Positions 1 through 12,449 of a stretch of 64,000 nt of DNA are shown one piece after another. This stretch comes from Sacculina carcini (Eukaryota; Arthropoda; Thecostraca; Sacculinidae). Under the pieces are notes generated by a model. It did no database searches, was not told the DNA's origin, and saw only the letters and a program-made list of their open reading frames with translations. The stretch is taken from positions 9,034,163 through 9,098,162 of the forward strand of contig OU696579.1 of assembly GCA_916048095.2 (NCBI GenBank), in the 5' to 3' direction. How positions within the stretch are numbered: the stretch's first letter is position 1; each line of letters starts with the position of its first letter. The position numbers and the translations under genes are program-made.

Positions 1-690
1 TCATCATAACTGTTCATCATCACTGTTCATCATCACTGTTCATCATCACTGTTCATCATAACTGTTCATCATCACTGTTCATCATCACTGTTCATCATCA
101 CTGTTCATCATAACTGTTCATCATCACTGTTCATCATCACTGTTCATCATAACTGTTCATCATCACTGTTCATGATCACTGTTCATGATCACTGTTCATC
201 ATAACTGTTCATCATCACTGTTCATCATCACTGTTCATCATAACTGTTCATCATAACTGCTCATCATCACTGCTCATCATCATTGTTCATCATCACTGTT
301 CATCATCACTGTTCATCATCATTGTTCATCATCACTGTTCATCATCACTGTTCATCATCACTGTTCATCATCACTGTTCATCATCACTGTTCATCATCAC
401 TGTTCATCATCACTGTTCATCATCACTGTTCATCATCACTGTTCATCATCACTGTTCATCATCACTGTTCATCATCACTGTTCATCATCACTGTTCATCC
501 AGTGTTCATTCACTGTTCTCCATTGTTCATTCACTGTTCATCCATTGTTCATTCACTGTTCTCCATTGTTCATTCACTGTTCATCTATTGTGCATTCATT
601 GTTCATCCATTGTTCATCCATTGTTCATCATCACTGTTCATCCATTGTTCATCTATTGTTCATTCACTGTTCTCCATCAAGTGTTAAATC
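1..690. repeat. 13-bp minisatellite
   Basis: Tandem copies of a 13-bp unit (TGTTCATCATCAC with variants) fill the first ~500 bases, then drift into shorter variants built on TTCATTCACTG and TTCATCCATTG until ~680. Three units make 39 bp, so one frame stays open for 134 codons with a 13-residue period. That is a by-product of the period, not evidence of a gene. The array runs off the left edge of the window. Confidence 0.95.
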
Positions 691-2481
691 ACCACTGGAC
701 TAGTGACACGGTGGTTTGACTCGAGACCGAGGTTCGTTATCACAGCATGACTCTATATGTCCCTGCAGCTTCGTCCGTCTGTATTCACTTAAACGAATTT
801 AATCACAGCCGCTATATATGCTAATATTCTTCTATCCACTGGTTTTCGCCTGCATATTGAACTACCGGAATACAACACAGACAGGGTAGATTACATACAA
901 CCCATACAGGCATAGGTTAGATTGGTGAATGTCCAGTGTAATGTGCTTTTTAAACAAAAATTACTGATTAAACTTGTAGCGACTAAACATGATAATTTTC
1001 TACGTATCAAGCTCATTATCAATTTCACCAAAAGTCGTTTCAAATTGTTTTTCGTCGATCGTACGGAACTTATGGACGCACACAGCAATTCTGTGAATGC
1101 TTGAGTTACGCATTTCTCGGAGGCAATGCCAATCCACTGCTCGCACACCTGGCTCAGTTTACCATCACCAAATTGTTCTCCGTATTCTCGTGCTAATGTG
1201 CTAATGTTTGTGTGTGTTTGTGTTTGTGTGTGTGTGTGCGTGTGCATGCGTGTATGTGCGTCCCGCTGATCTTACGGCACTCACAAATTGTGATGATATA
1301 GTTGTGGCTGTTGTAAAGGCGATAAATTATGGCGATGGAAAATATTAATGAATCAGTGATGAATTTGGGTAAAAAACTATACAGACTCCAACACATACAA
1401 TACAACAGGCTACAAGGGCTACAGGAGCTCTTAACATTCTGCTGGTTCCATACCCCCAATGGTTTGTCGAATATGGTCCCATACCCCCTTTACTTGACTG
1501 TTCAAATAATTATCACCCATCCTATTATTTTCCAGTATGTTTTCTAAATCCACGAGTGTTTTAATTGCTTGAATTTATTGTACTTTAGATACGGATTTCT
1601 AGTAAAACCTTACCATTGATATTTTCATTATTTTTAAGCCATACAAAATTTATGCCAGTACCCACATCCTCGCTTTTGGTTTTCATACCCCAAGGGGTAT
1701 GAATACCCCCGATTAAGAACCCCTGGGCTACAATATCGCCGTAACTCGGAAACACCAGCAACAAACATCAACACTAACACGCACCAATCCCATCAACACC
1801 CTGACCGCACCAAATCACCGCCACTACAGGCCCAAACCCTCACTATCCCCACACCACTTGGAAACACTGAGTTAGCGCCGCATACAGCTGCTCAGGGTCA
1901 AGTACGCAGACACCACACACACAGATACGCATACACATATCAATACACATAAATGATAAAGTACACGTAAACGTCACACGGCTACTCCAAACCAGTTGTT
2001 TTTTCTTTGAATTGGTGCTTTCATATTACGACTGTCGCTTGTACTCTTATGTACTCTTTCTCACATATTGACACACACACACACACACACACACATCGTC
2101 GTGTGCATATACCGCTTGTACACACACGCGTCGGACTAATGGCTTGATTATTCTCTGCACCGAAATATAGCAGAGAAAAACATGGAAAATTGCCTCAACG
2201 TAAGTTCTTCTTCAATTAGATTTTGTTTGCACCTTGATTCATCAACTGCTGGTAAGCCCCGTGCTTATCTTATGGTTAATGTAAAGAGCTTATTTTTTAT
2301 ATTTAATATTGAAAAATTGTATAATTAAATTATTACTCAAGATATATATTATTTGTTATAACAATCATTTTGTATTTGGTCTGAATTCGTAGTTTTGTTT
2401 GTATCTCTGACATTTCAACAGAAAAACGCATTTCTTTGACAAATAATAATTATTTTACGCTGACATTCGAATGCGACTCAG
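691..2481. other. non-coding stretch upstream of the first recognised exon
   Basis: I recognise no gene here. A short (TG)n tract lies near 1210-1240 and (AC)n near 2070-2092. At 1450-1500 and 1675-1720 there are short stretches containing CATACCCC, a motif also present in the dispersed repeat at 24050-24100 and 56435-56480. 1735-1990 is C/A-rich like the dispersed CA-rich element seen at 7290 and 61316. Open frames at 891-1247 (-) and 922-1104 (+) overlap each other and match no family I know. Confidence 0.5.
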
Positions 2482-2624
2482 GCGCGGCGAATTCTGGCGA
2501 ATCTGGCGCGGCAGGCGGCAACAACGGCACTGCCATGGTCGACATTCAGACCAGTCCCAGCGGCGTTTCATTGCCTGACACCAACGGTCACGCCAATGGC
2601 TCTGGAGCCTGCGAATTCGCCAAA
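2482..2624 (+). CDS. SLC4-like: SLC4-like transporter, N-terminal cytoplasmic exon (first seen)
   Basis: A GC-rich coding island follows a plausible acceptor (GACTCAG) and ends GCC-AAA|gtacta in phase 0. It encodes a Gly/Ala/Ser/Asn-rich segment ending ACEFAK. This joins in frame to the next exon to give K-RNLHFMRK, which matches the K-N-x-H-F-M-R/K-K block before the conserved PPG(A/S)E(A/S)SN region of Na+-bicarbonate cotransporters. The low-complexity part corresponds to the variable N-terminal region of the family. In-frame stops at TTTGACAAATAATAAT-type sequence upstream argue against a much earlier start. Earlier exons must exist outside the window or unrecognised. Confidence 0.6.
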
Positions 2625-4258
<1,634 letters not shown>

Positions 4259-5076
4259 GCGAGTCGTGCGATGGCTCACTAATTCATTACCTCGGGCTAG
4301 AATATCTTAATAGACGTTTGGATGCAATTTCACAACGTTGTGGAAGACTAACGCATGCTTTCTATATAACCTCGTGTATTTAACAACGCTATGCATTACG
4401 GCTTAGGAACCAATATATGTACACTCTGTAAAATATGAATTTCCCCTGTCCCTAAATGGTCGCAATCTTCGCAACATCAAGAACTTACTGTGACACCTTT
4501 CATCCAACGCTCGAAGAGTTCTGTTGTAGGTTTTGATTAATTTAATTTTACGAAAATTAACGTTCAAAAAGCGCTCGCACGGTGGCAATGTGTCTCCATT
4601 CGTGCATCATTTATCCCAGGAAATCGTTCTGTCAAATATATATCTCACCATTCAAAGTTGGTCAAATAGTCAAGTAGCTGCTGAAGTCTGCCTAGCCATC
4701 TAGCATACAGATGCTGGGCCCAATCAATCTGTTTCTCAATCACAAGTTGTGCTGGCCAGTGAGTTTTGATGCAGTAATTTTAGAAGCGGTCTCGTCCGCT
4801 TAACTCTCTCGTCGTTTGTCTAACTTGCGGACTTTGTTTTGTGTAGTGGTGTGCTTTATGCGTGTTGTCCCATGAAAGAACTTTGAATTTACACGGATCA
4901 AGAGTGCCGCATCACCCCTGACTATGATCTGCAACTAACTTCTACACGCATCATACATCTGACTGTGCACTACACAGTACTGCTAACTACACTGTTACAC
5001 ATGCGTTATTGAAGTATTGTGTGTTGACTGGCGGTTGTGTGTATGTGTGTGTGTGTGTGTGTGTGTGCTGATATAG
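4259..5076. other. intron sequence, nothing recognised; (TG)n before acceptor
   Basis: No gene or element recognised from 4259 to 5035. At 5036-5068 a (TG)n tract lies just upstream of the GATATAG acceptor of the exon at 5077. Confidence 0.6.
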
Positions 5077-5262
5077 AGAAATCTGCACTTTATGCGCAAG
5101 CTGCCCCCCGGCTCTGAGTCGTCCAACATCCTCATTGGAGAAGTGGACTTTGTCGAGCGTCCGGTGGCCGTGTTTGTCAGACTGGCTCACGCGTCCTTGC
5201 TCGGCGACCTCACCGAAGTTCCCGTGCCGACCCGTTTCATCTTCCTGCTACTGGGACCTGTT
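5077..5262 (+). CDS. SLC4-like: SLC4-like transporter exon: cytoplasmic domain core
   Basis: This exon encodes [17 protein letters not shown], then [19 protein letters not shown] and [18 protein letters not shown]. These are strongly conserved blocks of the band-3 cytoplasmic domain in Na+-coupled bicarbonate transporters (human-type [36 protein letters not shown]). The acceptor is GATATAG, with an in-frame TAG just before the junction. The donor is GTT|gtgcgt, phase 0 at both ends. I chose GTT rather than CCT as the last codon because the joined spacing ([16 protein letters not shown]) then equals the family spacing (LLLGPAGKAPQYHEIG). Confidence 0.92.
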
Positions 5263-5280
5263 GTGCGTGCATTGCTGCGC

Positions 5281-5425
5281 CCTCACACACACACACACAT
5301 ACACACACACATACACACTCACATACGTACACACTCACATACACACATACACATACACACACACATACACACTCACATACGTACACACTCACATACGCAC
5401 ATACACACTCACAAACACACCTATG
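5281..5425. repeat. CA-rich minisatellite in intron
   Basis: Starts about 18 bases after the donor. It contains (CA)n with repeated ACACTCACATACGTACACACT-like units of about 20-50 bp, present as two larger copies. Confidence 0.85.
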
Positions 5426-5534
5426 TCTGAATTTCTATTTTCACCTGATAATTGATGACTTGAAAAATTGATTGCTTATGAAAACGGAGCGTGAATTAAG
5501 GCAGGTAATTTGATGAAACGTTGTGGTTGCACAG

Positions 5535-5741
5535 GGCGGTATTTCGCGCTATCACGAGATAGGCAGGGCCATGGCCACCCTGTTATCCGACGAGGTCTTC
5601 CATATTGTCGCCTACAAGGCACGCAACCGCACACATCTGATGGCGGCCACCGACGAGTTCCTGGACGCCGTGACCGTGCTGCCCCCTGGCGAGTGGGACC
5701 CGAACATTCGAATTGAACCACCGGCAGCCGTTCCTTCTCAA
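5535..5741 (+). CDS. SLC4-like: SLC4-like transporter exon: cytoplasmic domain, YHEIG to VPSQ
   Basis: It encodes [20 protein letters not shown], then [12 protein letters not shown] and [20 protein letters not shown] followed by [11 protein letters not shown]. This is the diagnostic end of the N-terminal cytoplasmic domain of NBC-type SLC4 proteins ([32 protein letters not shown], RIEPPxxVPSQ). The acceptor is TTGCACAG, the donor CAA|gtgcgt, both phase 0. The 69 codons are all conserved in register. Confidence 0.95.
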
Positions 5742-6135
5742 GTGCGTCTCTCAAAACTCCTCAACAAACATGATTAATTGTTCGTAAAACTGCAAACGTA
5801 CTTGCAACGGCCAGGACAGGAATTAATTCCTAGTCGCTTCGTTCTTCGTGTGTATCAAGCGTAACTTATATAAGAAGCGACATATTAGAGCAATTAGACC
5901 TCGGTGCTGTGATGTCTACTGCACATTCGCATTGTTATGCAATCCGTTTTATAGCATTGCAATTTATAGCTTGAAGGTTGTGAGTATCAGCTGTCATATG
6001 ATAAGCAAATGGCAATATAAGATGCAGCGCCGTGCAATTAGCGTCCATCCTCCAACTGACCCTCTCCATGCTGTGGCACCAGAGACACAATTTGATACGC
6101 ATTGTTTACATGTGGGTCTGCTCGTGTGGGCTCAG

Positions 6136-6290
6136 GACCAACGCAAGCGGCCCAACAAGGACGATCACGACGAAACAGATGCGGAAGCGGTGTGTATCGC
6201 TGAGGAGAAATATCGCGAGGAGTCTGGTCTGGTACGCACCGGTCGTTTGTTTGGAGGCTTGGTCAACGATTTCCACCGCAAGCGGGTCTG
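6136..6290 (+). CDS. SLC4-like: SLC4-like transporter exon: linker to membrane domain
   Basis: It encodes DQRKRPNKDDHDETDAEAV..., a charged variable linker, then SGLVRTGRLFGGLVNDFHRK and RVW. This matches the family's xxRTGRxFGGLxxDxxRxxPxxxSDF block just before the first membrane helix. The acceptor is GGGCTCAG and the donor TG|gtgagtg (phase 2). The split Trp codon is completed at 7013. The intron 5742-6135 holds nothing I recognise. Confidence 0.92.
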
Positions 6291-6682
6291 GTGAGTGAGC
6301 ACACTTCCTAGCACCCGACCAGTCTATCTCTGAGCCTGTGAATCTAGCTGATTTCACTTGTCTGAACATGTTCATGAGACCTCTATGGGACCATGTTCTA
6401 CGATGTAGTGATAAGTTGAGTTGGGAGTTGTCAGTCCTTTTTTGTTGAGCGGATATTGTAATATTGTCTCTCAAATTATCCTGATATTTTGTTGTATTCC
6501 AATGATTTTGCTTCTGGTGATCATTGTGTAGGGAGTAATTTGGTTTTGCACGATAATTTGTTATGATAGCATCACGCTCGTTGCCTAGTTTACATTACCC
6601 ATTGCGCCACTGTGTTTACTCACCGCTTCCAAATGTTTCATTCACGTTGTCGTCAACTGGTTGGATTTGTACATCGCGGCTG
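6291..6682. other. intron, nothing recognised
   Basis: AT-rich intron sequence with no recognised gene or element before the minisatellite. Confidence 0.6.
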
Positions 6683-7012
6683 ATAACAGTGTCACTAATG
6701 ACAGGTAACAGTGTCACTAATGACAGGTAACAGTGTCACTAATGACAGGTAACAGTGTCACTAATGACAGGTAACAGTGTCACTAATGACAGGTAACAGT
6801 GTCACTAATGACAGGTAACAGTGTCACTAATGACAGGTAACAGTGTCACTAATGACAGGTAACAGTGTCACTAATGACAGGTAACAGTGTCACTAATGAC
6901 AGGTAACAGTGTCACTAATGACAGGTAACAGTGTCACTAATGACAAATAACAGTGTCACTAATGACAGGTAACAGTGTCACTAATGGCTGATAACAGTGT
7001 CACTAATGACAG
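6683..7012 (+). repeat. 22-bp minisatellite made of splice-acceptor-like units
   Basis: Fifteen tandem 22-bp units lead straight into the exon at 7013. Each unit contains GTGTCACTAATGACAG, meaning a branch-point-like CTAAT five bases before an ACAG acceptor. All but the last unit are followed by GTAAC, a donor-like start. The last unit supplies the real acceptor (AATGACAG|GTACTGG). The first and last units share the variant start GCTGATAACAG, and the one before last has a further AAATAACAG variant. Confidence 0.97.
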
Positions 7013-7167
7013 GTACTGGTCGGACTTCAAGGATGCCATGGCCGTGCAATCAGTGGCTGCCTTCATCTTTCTCTACTTCGCCTGTTTGACTCCGATTGTC
7101 ACGTTTGGAGGTCTGCTGAGCGACGCCACACATCACCGCATGGGCACAATCGAGTCTCTTGTATCCG
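7013..7167 (+). CDS. SLC4-like: SLC4-like transporter exon: first membrane helix
   Basis: It completes the split Trp, then encodes YWSDFKDAMAVQSVAAFIFL and YFACLTPIVTFGGLLSDAT, then HRMGTIESLVSG. This matches the family's SDFRDAxxLQCLASFLFLY, CMSPVITFGGLLGxAT, xxIESL blocks, so it includes TM1 and the start of TM2. The acceptor is the last copy of the 22-bp minisatellite and the donor is CCG|gtacgt (phase 1). The start is fixed by phase: TG from 6290 plus G here. Confidence 0.93.
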
Positions 7168-7290
7168 GTACGTTTGACTCATTCCGACGCCACAAATGTT
7201 GCTTCTATTATATTCGGGGTTTTTACTTGTAACCTGAGCGTTGTTCATGCTTATCCTAGTGTAACAAAACCATAAATATAAATTATATTA

Positions 7291-7690
7291 CAGACAGGCG
7301 CGCGTGGGCATCACTGCCCCACGCGCGCCTACAAGACGTCACACCACAATCGCACCACGAACAAGACTCTCAGCTCACACCGTGACACACGGGAGCACAC
7401 ACACACACACGCACAGTCCTCACCCGCCGCAACAACCAATCAGCGGCGAGCCGGTCAATCGCTCGCCGCCGCGGGACATGGAGAATTCACAAACGCATAC
7501 ATACACACACACCGAAACAACTGCACACACTCACCGACACAGCTATACACACTCGCTCACACACTCTCGCACGCAATATACAATTCAACCATACACGATC
7601 ACATATAGACACACTAACACGTTCACGCACACACAATCTTTCATACACACACTCTCACTGCACACGATCACACCACACCTAGCGATAAAC
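7291..7690 (+). repeat. CA-rich dispersed element with GC-rich terminal hairpin (copy 1)
   Basis: It begins with a perfect inverted repeat GGCGCGCGTGGG ... CCCACGCGCGCC around 7297-7329. Then come CTACAAGACGTCACAC, CCGTGACACACGGGAGCACA, (CA)n, CCAATCAGCGGCGAGCCGGT and several further CA-rich blocks down to CTGCACACGATCACAC. A second copy of most of these blocks lies at 61316-61830, and the hairpin recurs at 7999-8032. No ORF of note. It may be a non-autonomous relative or 5' region of the retrotransposon next door. Confidence 0.75.
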
Positions 7691-7995
7691 TTCAAGTTGA
7701 TGTTGGTCCTTGTTAGAATTTGCCCATAAATTTAGCGTGATATCTCCAGAAACGATTTGATTGTCGTTGTTTTGAAAAACATCACCAGACATCACCAGTC
7801 ATTATGTGACCAACTATCGTTATGTGTCGTATCTCATCGTATTTTACTGGAGACGCCGTATGATCTAGCAGGCCTTTAAAACACCAATACTCATCATTAT
7901 CGTATTTGCTTAATAATTTTGTATTTTTGTTGTACGGAGTGATGGTGTAAACAATACAAAACAACTTCTGCCCTACAAAATTAATGTGTATTAAG

Positions 7996-8330
7996 ACAGG
8001 CGCGCGTGGGACATCGTTGTCCCACGCGCGCCTACAAGACCACATCACTTGTAGACACGCCTCAGGAACGACTCACCATTTCCCCTAGTAACAGTGACCA
8101 ACAAAGTTCAGCACACACGCACACCAACACACGCACACACACACACTCACATGCATACACATACACACACGTGCACACCATCTGCCTGAATAACCAGTGC
8201 TGCGCATATAGACACGCACGCATTCACAAACAAACATATCTACCGCTCGCGCAAGGACCACAGCCACACAAACACGCGCACACTTTCACTCGCGCTAACA
8301 TACACACTTTCATACGGAAACATCATAGCC

Positions 8331-8388
<58 letters not shown>

Positions 8389-11300
8389 CTTGTTCAGTCC
8401 TTCACCGGAGAAGGTTGTGTCTGTGGCCCGGCTCCTCAGTTAGGTTAGGTGTGTATTTAAAAGTGCTCGCGCGATTTTGTGAGCGTGTCCGGTCGCGTGT
8501 TTACACGTTTACCGTGACACCTGTCATCATCAATCATCGCGGTGGCCGTTTCGCAGGACGACTGCGCGTGTAAATACCCCAGTGTGCCAGTGTGTTTATT
8601 GTGCCAGTGTTTCCCCTTGTAGTCATACCCACCCTTCTAGTCATCGACCACCCACATTGTGCCAGTGAAATTCGTGTATATTGAATAATGTGTGTATATA
8701 GTTTTGTGTAATTGTAGCCTGCAATGACGCAAGAGCTACATCATTTGTCGTGCGCTGTTTGTGACTCTACAAACGGAGTGCGACAGACGCAAAATGATGT
8801 GGCTCTCTGCAGAGCATGCGACGTATTCTGGCGGCGACACCAGGGCAGCGGCGTGCGGGGGAGACAGTGCGACCGTGGAGGCAGCTGCCGTCTCACTCCG
8901 CACGACAGATCGTGCGCGCCATGCCGTCTAGCCCGTTGCCAAGCTGTCGGAATTCAGGCCGAGCGGGCCCCCAGCGCAGACACGGGATCCTACCCCACGC
9001 AGCCGTGTCATCACTGCGGCACTGCCAACAGCAGAAGGCGGGTGATTTCCTGCGCGCAATGTGAGCGGTTATTCCACCTCAATTGCGTGGGAATCACCCG
9101 GGCACAAGCCGACGTCTTGCCGGTGTGGCATTGCGGTGCGTGCATGCAGAGCCGCGGTGCGGATGGCGACGTGGACCCGCCAGCCGACGTTAACACCACT
9201 ACTCCGACAGACCTGGCTGCGGCGCTTGCCGAGCTCAGACAGAAACGCCGAGTGCGTCAGCACGTCCCACGTGCGCTGCGTCATCGGGTGGCAGCCGACC
9301 TCGCACAGCACATCACGGCGGCTCTGGAACAGCGCTCCCTCTCGGCCTGGTGGAAGCTGCTGTCATACGCCTTGACGGGTCCGATCAGCTCCGACGCAGC
9401 AGCAAGGAAGAAGCGGGGCACACAAAACCGAGTGCGATCACAGCACGACGAAAACGAGGCCAGATCCCGCGGCGTCAGAGCCAAGTGCGCCGATGGAGAC
9501 ATTGGTGCAGCGCTCCGCCTGCTGACATCCAGCGACTGCTTGGCCGGGGACGACGAGGCAGTGACCGCCGAGCTCGAGCGCAAGCACCCGCCTGCAATGC
9601 CGGACGAGCAGCTGCAGATGCATGACACCGGAACACTGCCGATTTTTGAGGAGCACGAGATCCGCTCCGTCGTGCACTCGATGCCCAAAGGCTCATCGGG
9701 AGGACTGGACGGAATACGGCCGCTACATCTCCGCCAGCTCATCGCGCCACAGACGGCTGAAGCGGGTGCCCAGCTGCTGAAGGCACTGACGCAGCTGTGC
9801 AACTGTTGCGTACAGGGTCGCATCCCGGACTTCGTGCTTGGCGCATTCTACAGCGCGCGACTAATCGCATTGCGCAAGAAGTCCGGCGGGCTGCGCCCAG
9901 TAGCCGTCGGCAGTGTTTTGCGGCGCCTCGCCAGCAAACTGATAGCTGGCAAAATGACGAGCGCAGTCGCACAGCAGTTGCGCCCCGTTCAGCTCGGAGT
10001 GGGGTGCAAGCTGGGCTGCGAAGCGGCCGTGCACGCCACGCGCGCTTTCGTCAATGAGGCTAACGGTCGGCATGGTCACATTCTGCTGAAGCTGGATGTG
10101 ACCAACGCCTTCAACACCCTCAGTCGGCGCGCGCTGCTCGACGAAGTCGCCTGTCGTTTCCCCGCAGCATTGCCGCTCGTCCAGCAGGCGTACGGCCAGC
10201 CAACCCCACTGTACCACGGCACCACGCGAATCTGGTCCTGTCGCGGTGTACAGCAGGGAGACCCGCTCGGGCCCATCTTGTTCGCCCTCGCCGTCGACCC
10301 AGTGGCCCAGTCTCTCCAGTCGCCATTGAACCTGTGGTTCCTGGACGACGCCACACTGTCAGGCCCCAGGGAAGTGGTGCTTGCAGACGTCAGCCGCCTG
10401 ATCCCGGCCCTCGGCAGCATGGGCCTCGAGCTAAACGCCGGCAAATGCGAAGTTGTCAGTCTGGGTCCAGCCACTGACACACGACCAGCAGAGACCGACG
10501 ACTCGAACGAGGCCGCCACATCACTGCTTGCCTCGGCCACAGTCACGCCGCTCTCCGACCTCCATCTGCTCGGCGCACCAGTGCAGACTGGCGGCATTGC
10601 AGAGGCGCTCAACAAAATCGAGCACCAAACGTCCCTGCTGATCCAGCGCTCAGTCAACATCGGCTCGCACCCGGCGCTGTTTTTTTCTCAGCAGGTACGC
10701 ATCGGTTCCGCGGGCAATATACCTACTGAGAGCAGCGCCGGTGTACCAGGCCCGCGAACAAATGGGTGACATCGACGAGCAGCTGAGATCGGCCATCAGC
10801 GATTGCTGCAATGTCGCCATGTCAGACGCACAGTGGCTGCAGGCTTCTCTTCCGGTCCGCCACGGAGGTATCGGAGCCAGACGGCTGAGCGACGTGGCAC
10901 TACCTGCCCACATCGCCTCGCTGGAAGCTACCCGAGACTTGGTCTGTCTCATTAACCACCGCACAAGCGGTGACAGACCCTGCTCTCTGGTGGCAGCCAT
11001 CGAGGAGTTCGTGGACACCATGTGCCCGGACTTCAGCGCGAGCGAGCCACTGCAACAGCGCCACCTAGACGACCGATCTTCCTCCGTCCGCCAACAACAT
11101 CTCCTCGGAAGCGCGAACCAGCTGTGCCGAGCCCGTCTCCTGGCCGCGTCCGCTCCTCACAGTGGCGCTTGGCTGTCAGCGCTGCCTGTCGCCAGCCTCG
11201 GCTTGCTGCTGCCAGACGAAGCCGTCCGAGTCGGCGTGGCGTTGCGACTAGGTGCCGCAGTGCAAGAGCCGCACAGGTGTCGCTGCGGTGCCACAACTGA

Positions 11301-11893
11301 CAGGTGGGGCCACCATAGCCTCTCCTGCAGTCGCAATGCCGGCCGCCTGCCACGCCACACAGCGCTGAACAACATCATTCGCCGCAGTTTGGCGTCGGCA
11401 GGAATCGCCGCGGTGCTGGAGCCAAGAGGCCTGGACCGCGGCGACGGCCGCCGACCGGATGGAATCACCGTGTTCCCGGTGCGGCACGGCAAGTCGCTGC
11501 TCTGGGATGTGACCTGCGTCAACACGTTCTGTGACACACATCTGCTGGACGGCGCGGTCACTCCCGGGGCAGCAGCGCAGGCGGCGGAAGTCCGAAAGCG
11601 GCGGCGCTACTCAGAACTGTGCCAGCGGTACGATTTCGTGCCGCTGGCCATCGAGACCACCGGCGTGATGGGGGCATCCCTGGACGACTTCGTGAAGCTC
11701 CTGGGCGGCAGAATCAGCGAGCGTTCAGGGGAGCCGCGAGAGACGGCCTGGCTTCGACAACGAATAAGCCTGGCCGTCATTCGTGGCAACGCCGCCTCCA
11801 TTGTTTTATAGTAATATTGTAAATATGTGTACACGTTTGTAAATATATTTGTTTGTGTCCAAAAAAACAAAAAAAAAACAAAAAAAAAAAAAC
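7996..11893 (+). mobile_element. RLE-type non-LTR retrotransposon, near full length
   Basis: The element starts near the GC-rich hairpin (GGCGCGCGTGGGACA / TGTCCCACGCGCGCC, 7999-8032). It has a CA-rich leader of ~700 bp with a (CA)n block at 8335-8386 and a TATTTAAA box near 8453, then one long coding region (8724-11811). A very short 3' UTR ends in an A-rich tail at 11861-11892. It lies in sense orientation in the transporter intron 7168-12131. I could not find clear target-site duplications, so both ends are approximate. A single-base frameshift is the only obvious lesion. Confidence 0.8.
8724..11811 (+). pseudogene. NR-type zinc finger / PHD / reverse transcriptase / RLE polyprotein, one frameshift
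   Basis: Residues 10-77 read C-x2-C-x15-C-x2-C, FWRR, C-x5-C-x8-C-x2-C, RLARCQAVGI. This is the layout of a nuclear-receptor DNA-binding domain. Residues 95-140 form a C4HC3 PHD finger (C-x2-C-x11-C-x2-C-x4-H-x2-C-x15-C-x2-C with Trp135). The reverse transcriptase follows: GLDGIRPLHL, RPVAVGSVLRRLASKLI, LKLDVTNAFNTL (motif A, ~457), GVQQGDPLGPILF (B), FLDDATL (C, ~539) and GLELNAGKC (D). After 10686 the frame shifts. 10687-11811 continues with PRAIYLLRA, a CCHC-like CRCGATTDRWGHHSLSC, then RPDGIT, LLWDVTC, RKRRRYSELC and ETTG, as in a PD-(D/E)XK endonuclease. The shift coincides with a T7 run at 10680-10686 where both frames fit a T6. This looks like a recent mutation or an assembly error. 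Confidence 0.88.
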
Positions 11894-12131
11894 ACACACA
11901 CACACACACACACACTAATGGCTCAGCAATATACCACAGATGGCATCGAAATGGTGGCTAGCATAGATGGCTAGCTGAAAGCGAATGTTGGTTCAGACCC
12001 TAGAAGTTTTACAAATAATTGAGGCTTTCCCTTCGAAGACATTTTTATTTTAATAATTGTTAACGTCATTCCGTGTGTGTGTGTGTGTGTGTGTTTGTGC
12101 GTATGTATGTGTGTGTGTGTGTGTGTACCAG

Positions 12132-12240
12132 GCTTGATATGCGGAGTGGTATATGGCTTTTTCTCCGGGCAGCCGCTCACCATTCTAGGTTCAACCGGGC
12201 CTGTGCTAGTGTTTGAAACCATATTGTTCTCAGTCTGCAC
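12132..12240 (+). CDS. SLC4-like: SLC4-like transporter exon: [17 protein letters not shown]
   Basis: Two bases complete a Gly codon, then [20 protein letters not shown] and [15 protein letters not shown] are encoded. [17 protein letters not shown] is an SLC4 signature around TM3. The acceptor TACCAG follows a (TG)n tract (12075-12126). The donor is TGCAC|gtgagt (phase 2). At 109 bp this exon is too short to show as a long ORF, but both neighbours require it. Confidence 0.93.
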
Positions 12241-12449
12241 GTGAGTTGATGCTGATGATACTTGTTTTCTCCACCTCAATTTAGCGATTTGTAAGATTCT
12301 CGAAGGAAAATAAGAATTACGTATTTTTTTAATCAGCACTAATTCTTGTGTTTTTCATGTGACATCTGCATTGTCTCAATCACTTGATTCATTCTTGCCG
12401 CCGTTAATTTATGTTTGCGTGTATGTCTATTTTCACCTCTGTCCGTCAG

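Noticed and set aside
283-687. 134-codon ORF with a 13-residue period
   Set aside because: Product of a 13-bp tandem repeat read over three units; no other coding sign.
891-1247. 118-codon minus-strand ORF
   Set aside because: It begins in a (CA)n tract, overlaps an opposite-strand ORF, and I find no family resemblance.
6683-7012. CRISPR array
   Set aside because: Units are contiguous 22-mers without spacers, the sequence is eukaryotic, and there are no cas genes.
8006-8443. 145-codon ORF upstream of the RLE protein
   Set aside because: CA-rich Thr/His composition in the element's leader; no domain and not in frame with the main ORF.
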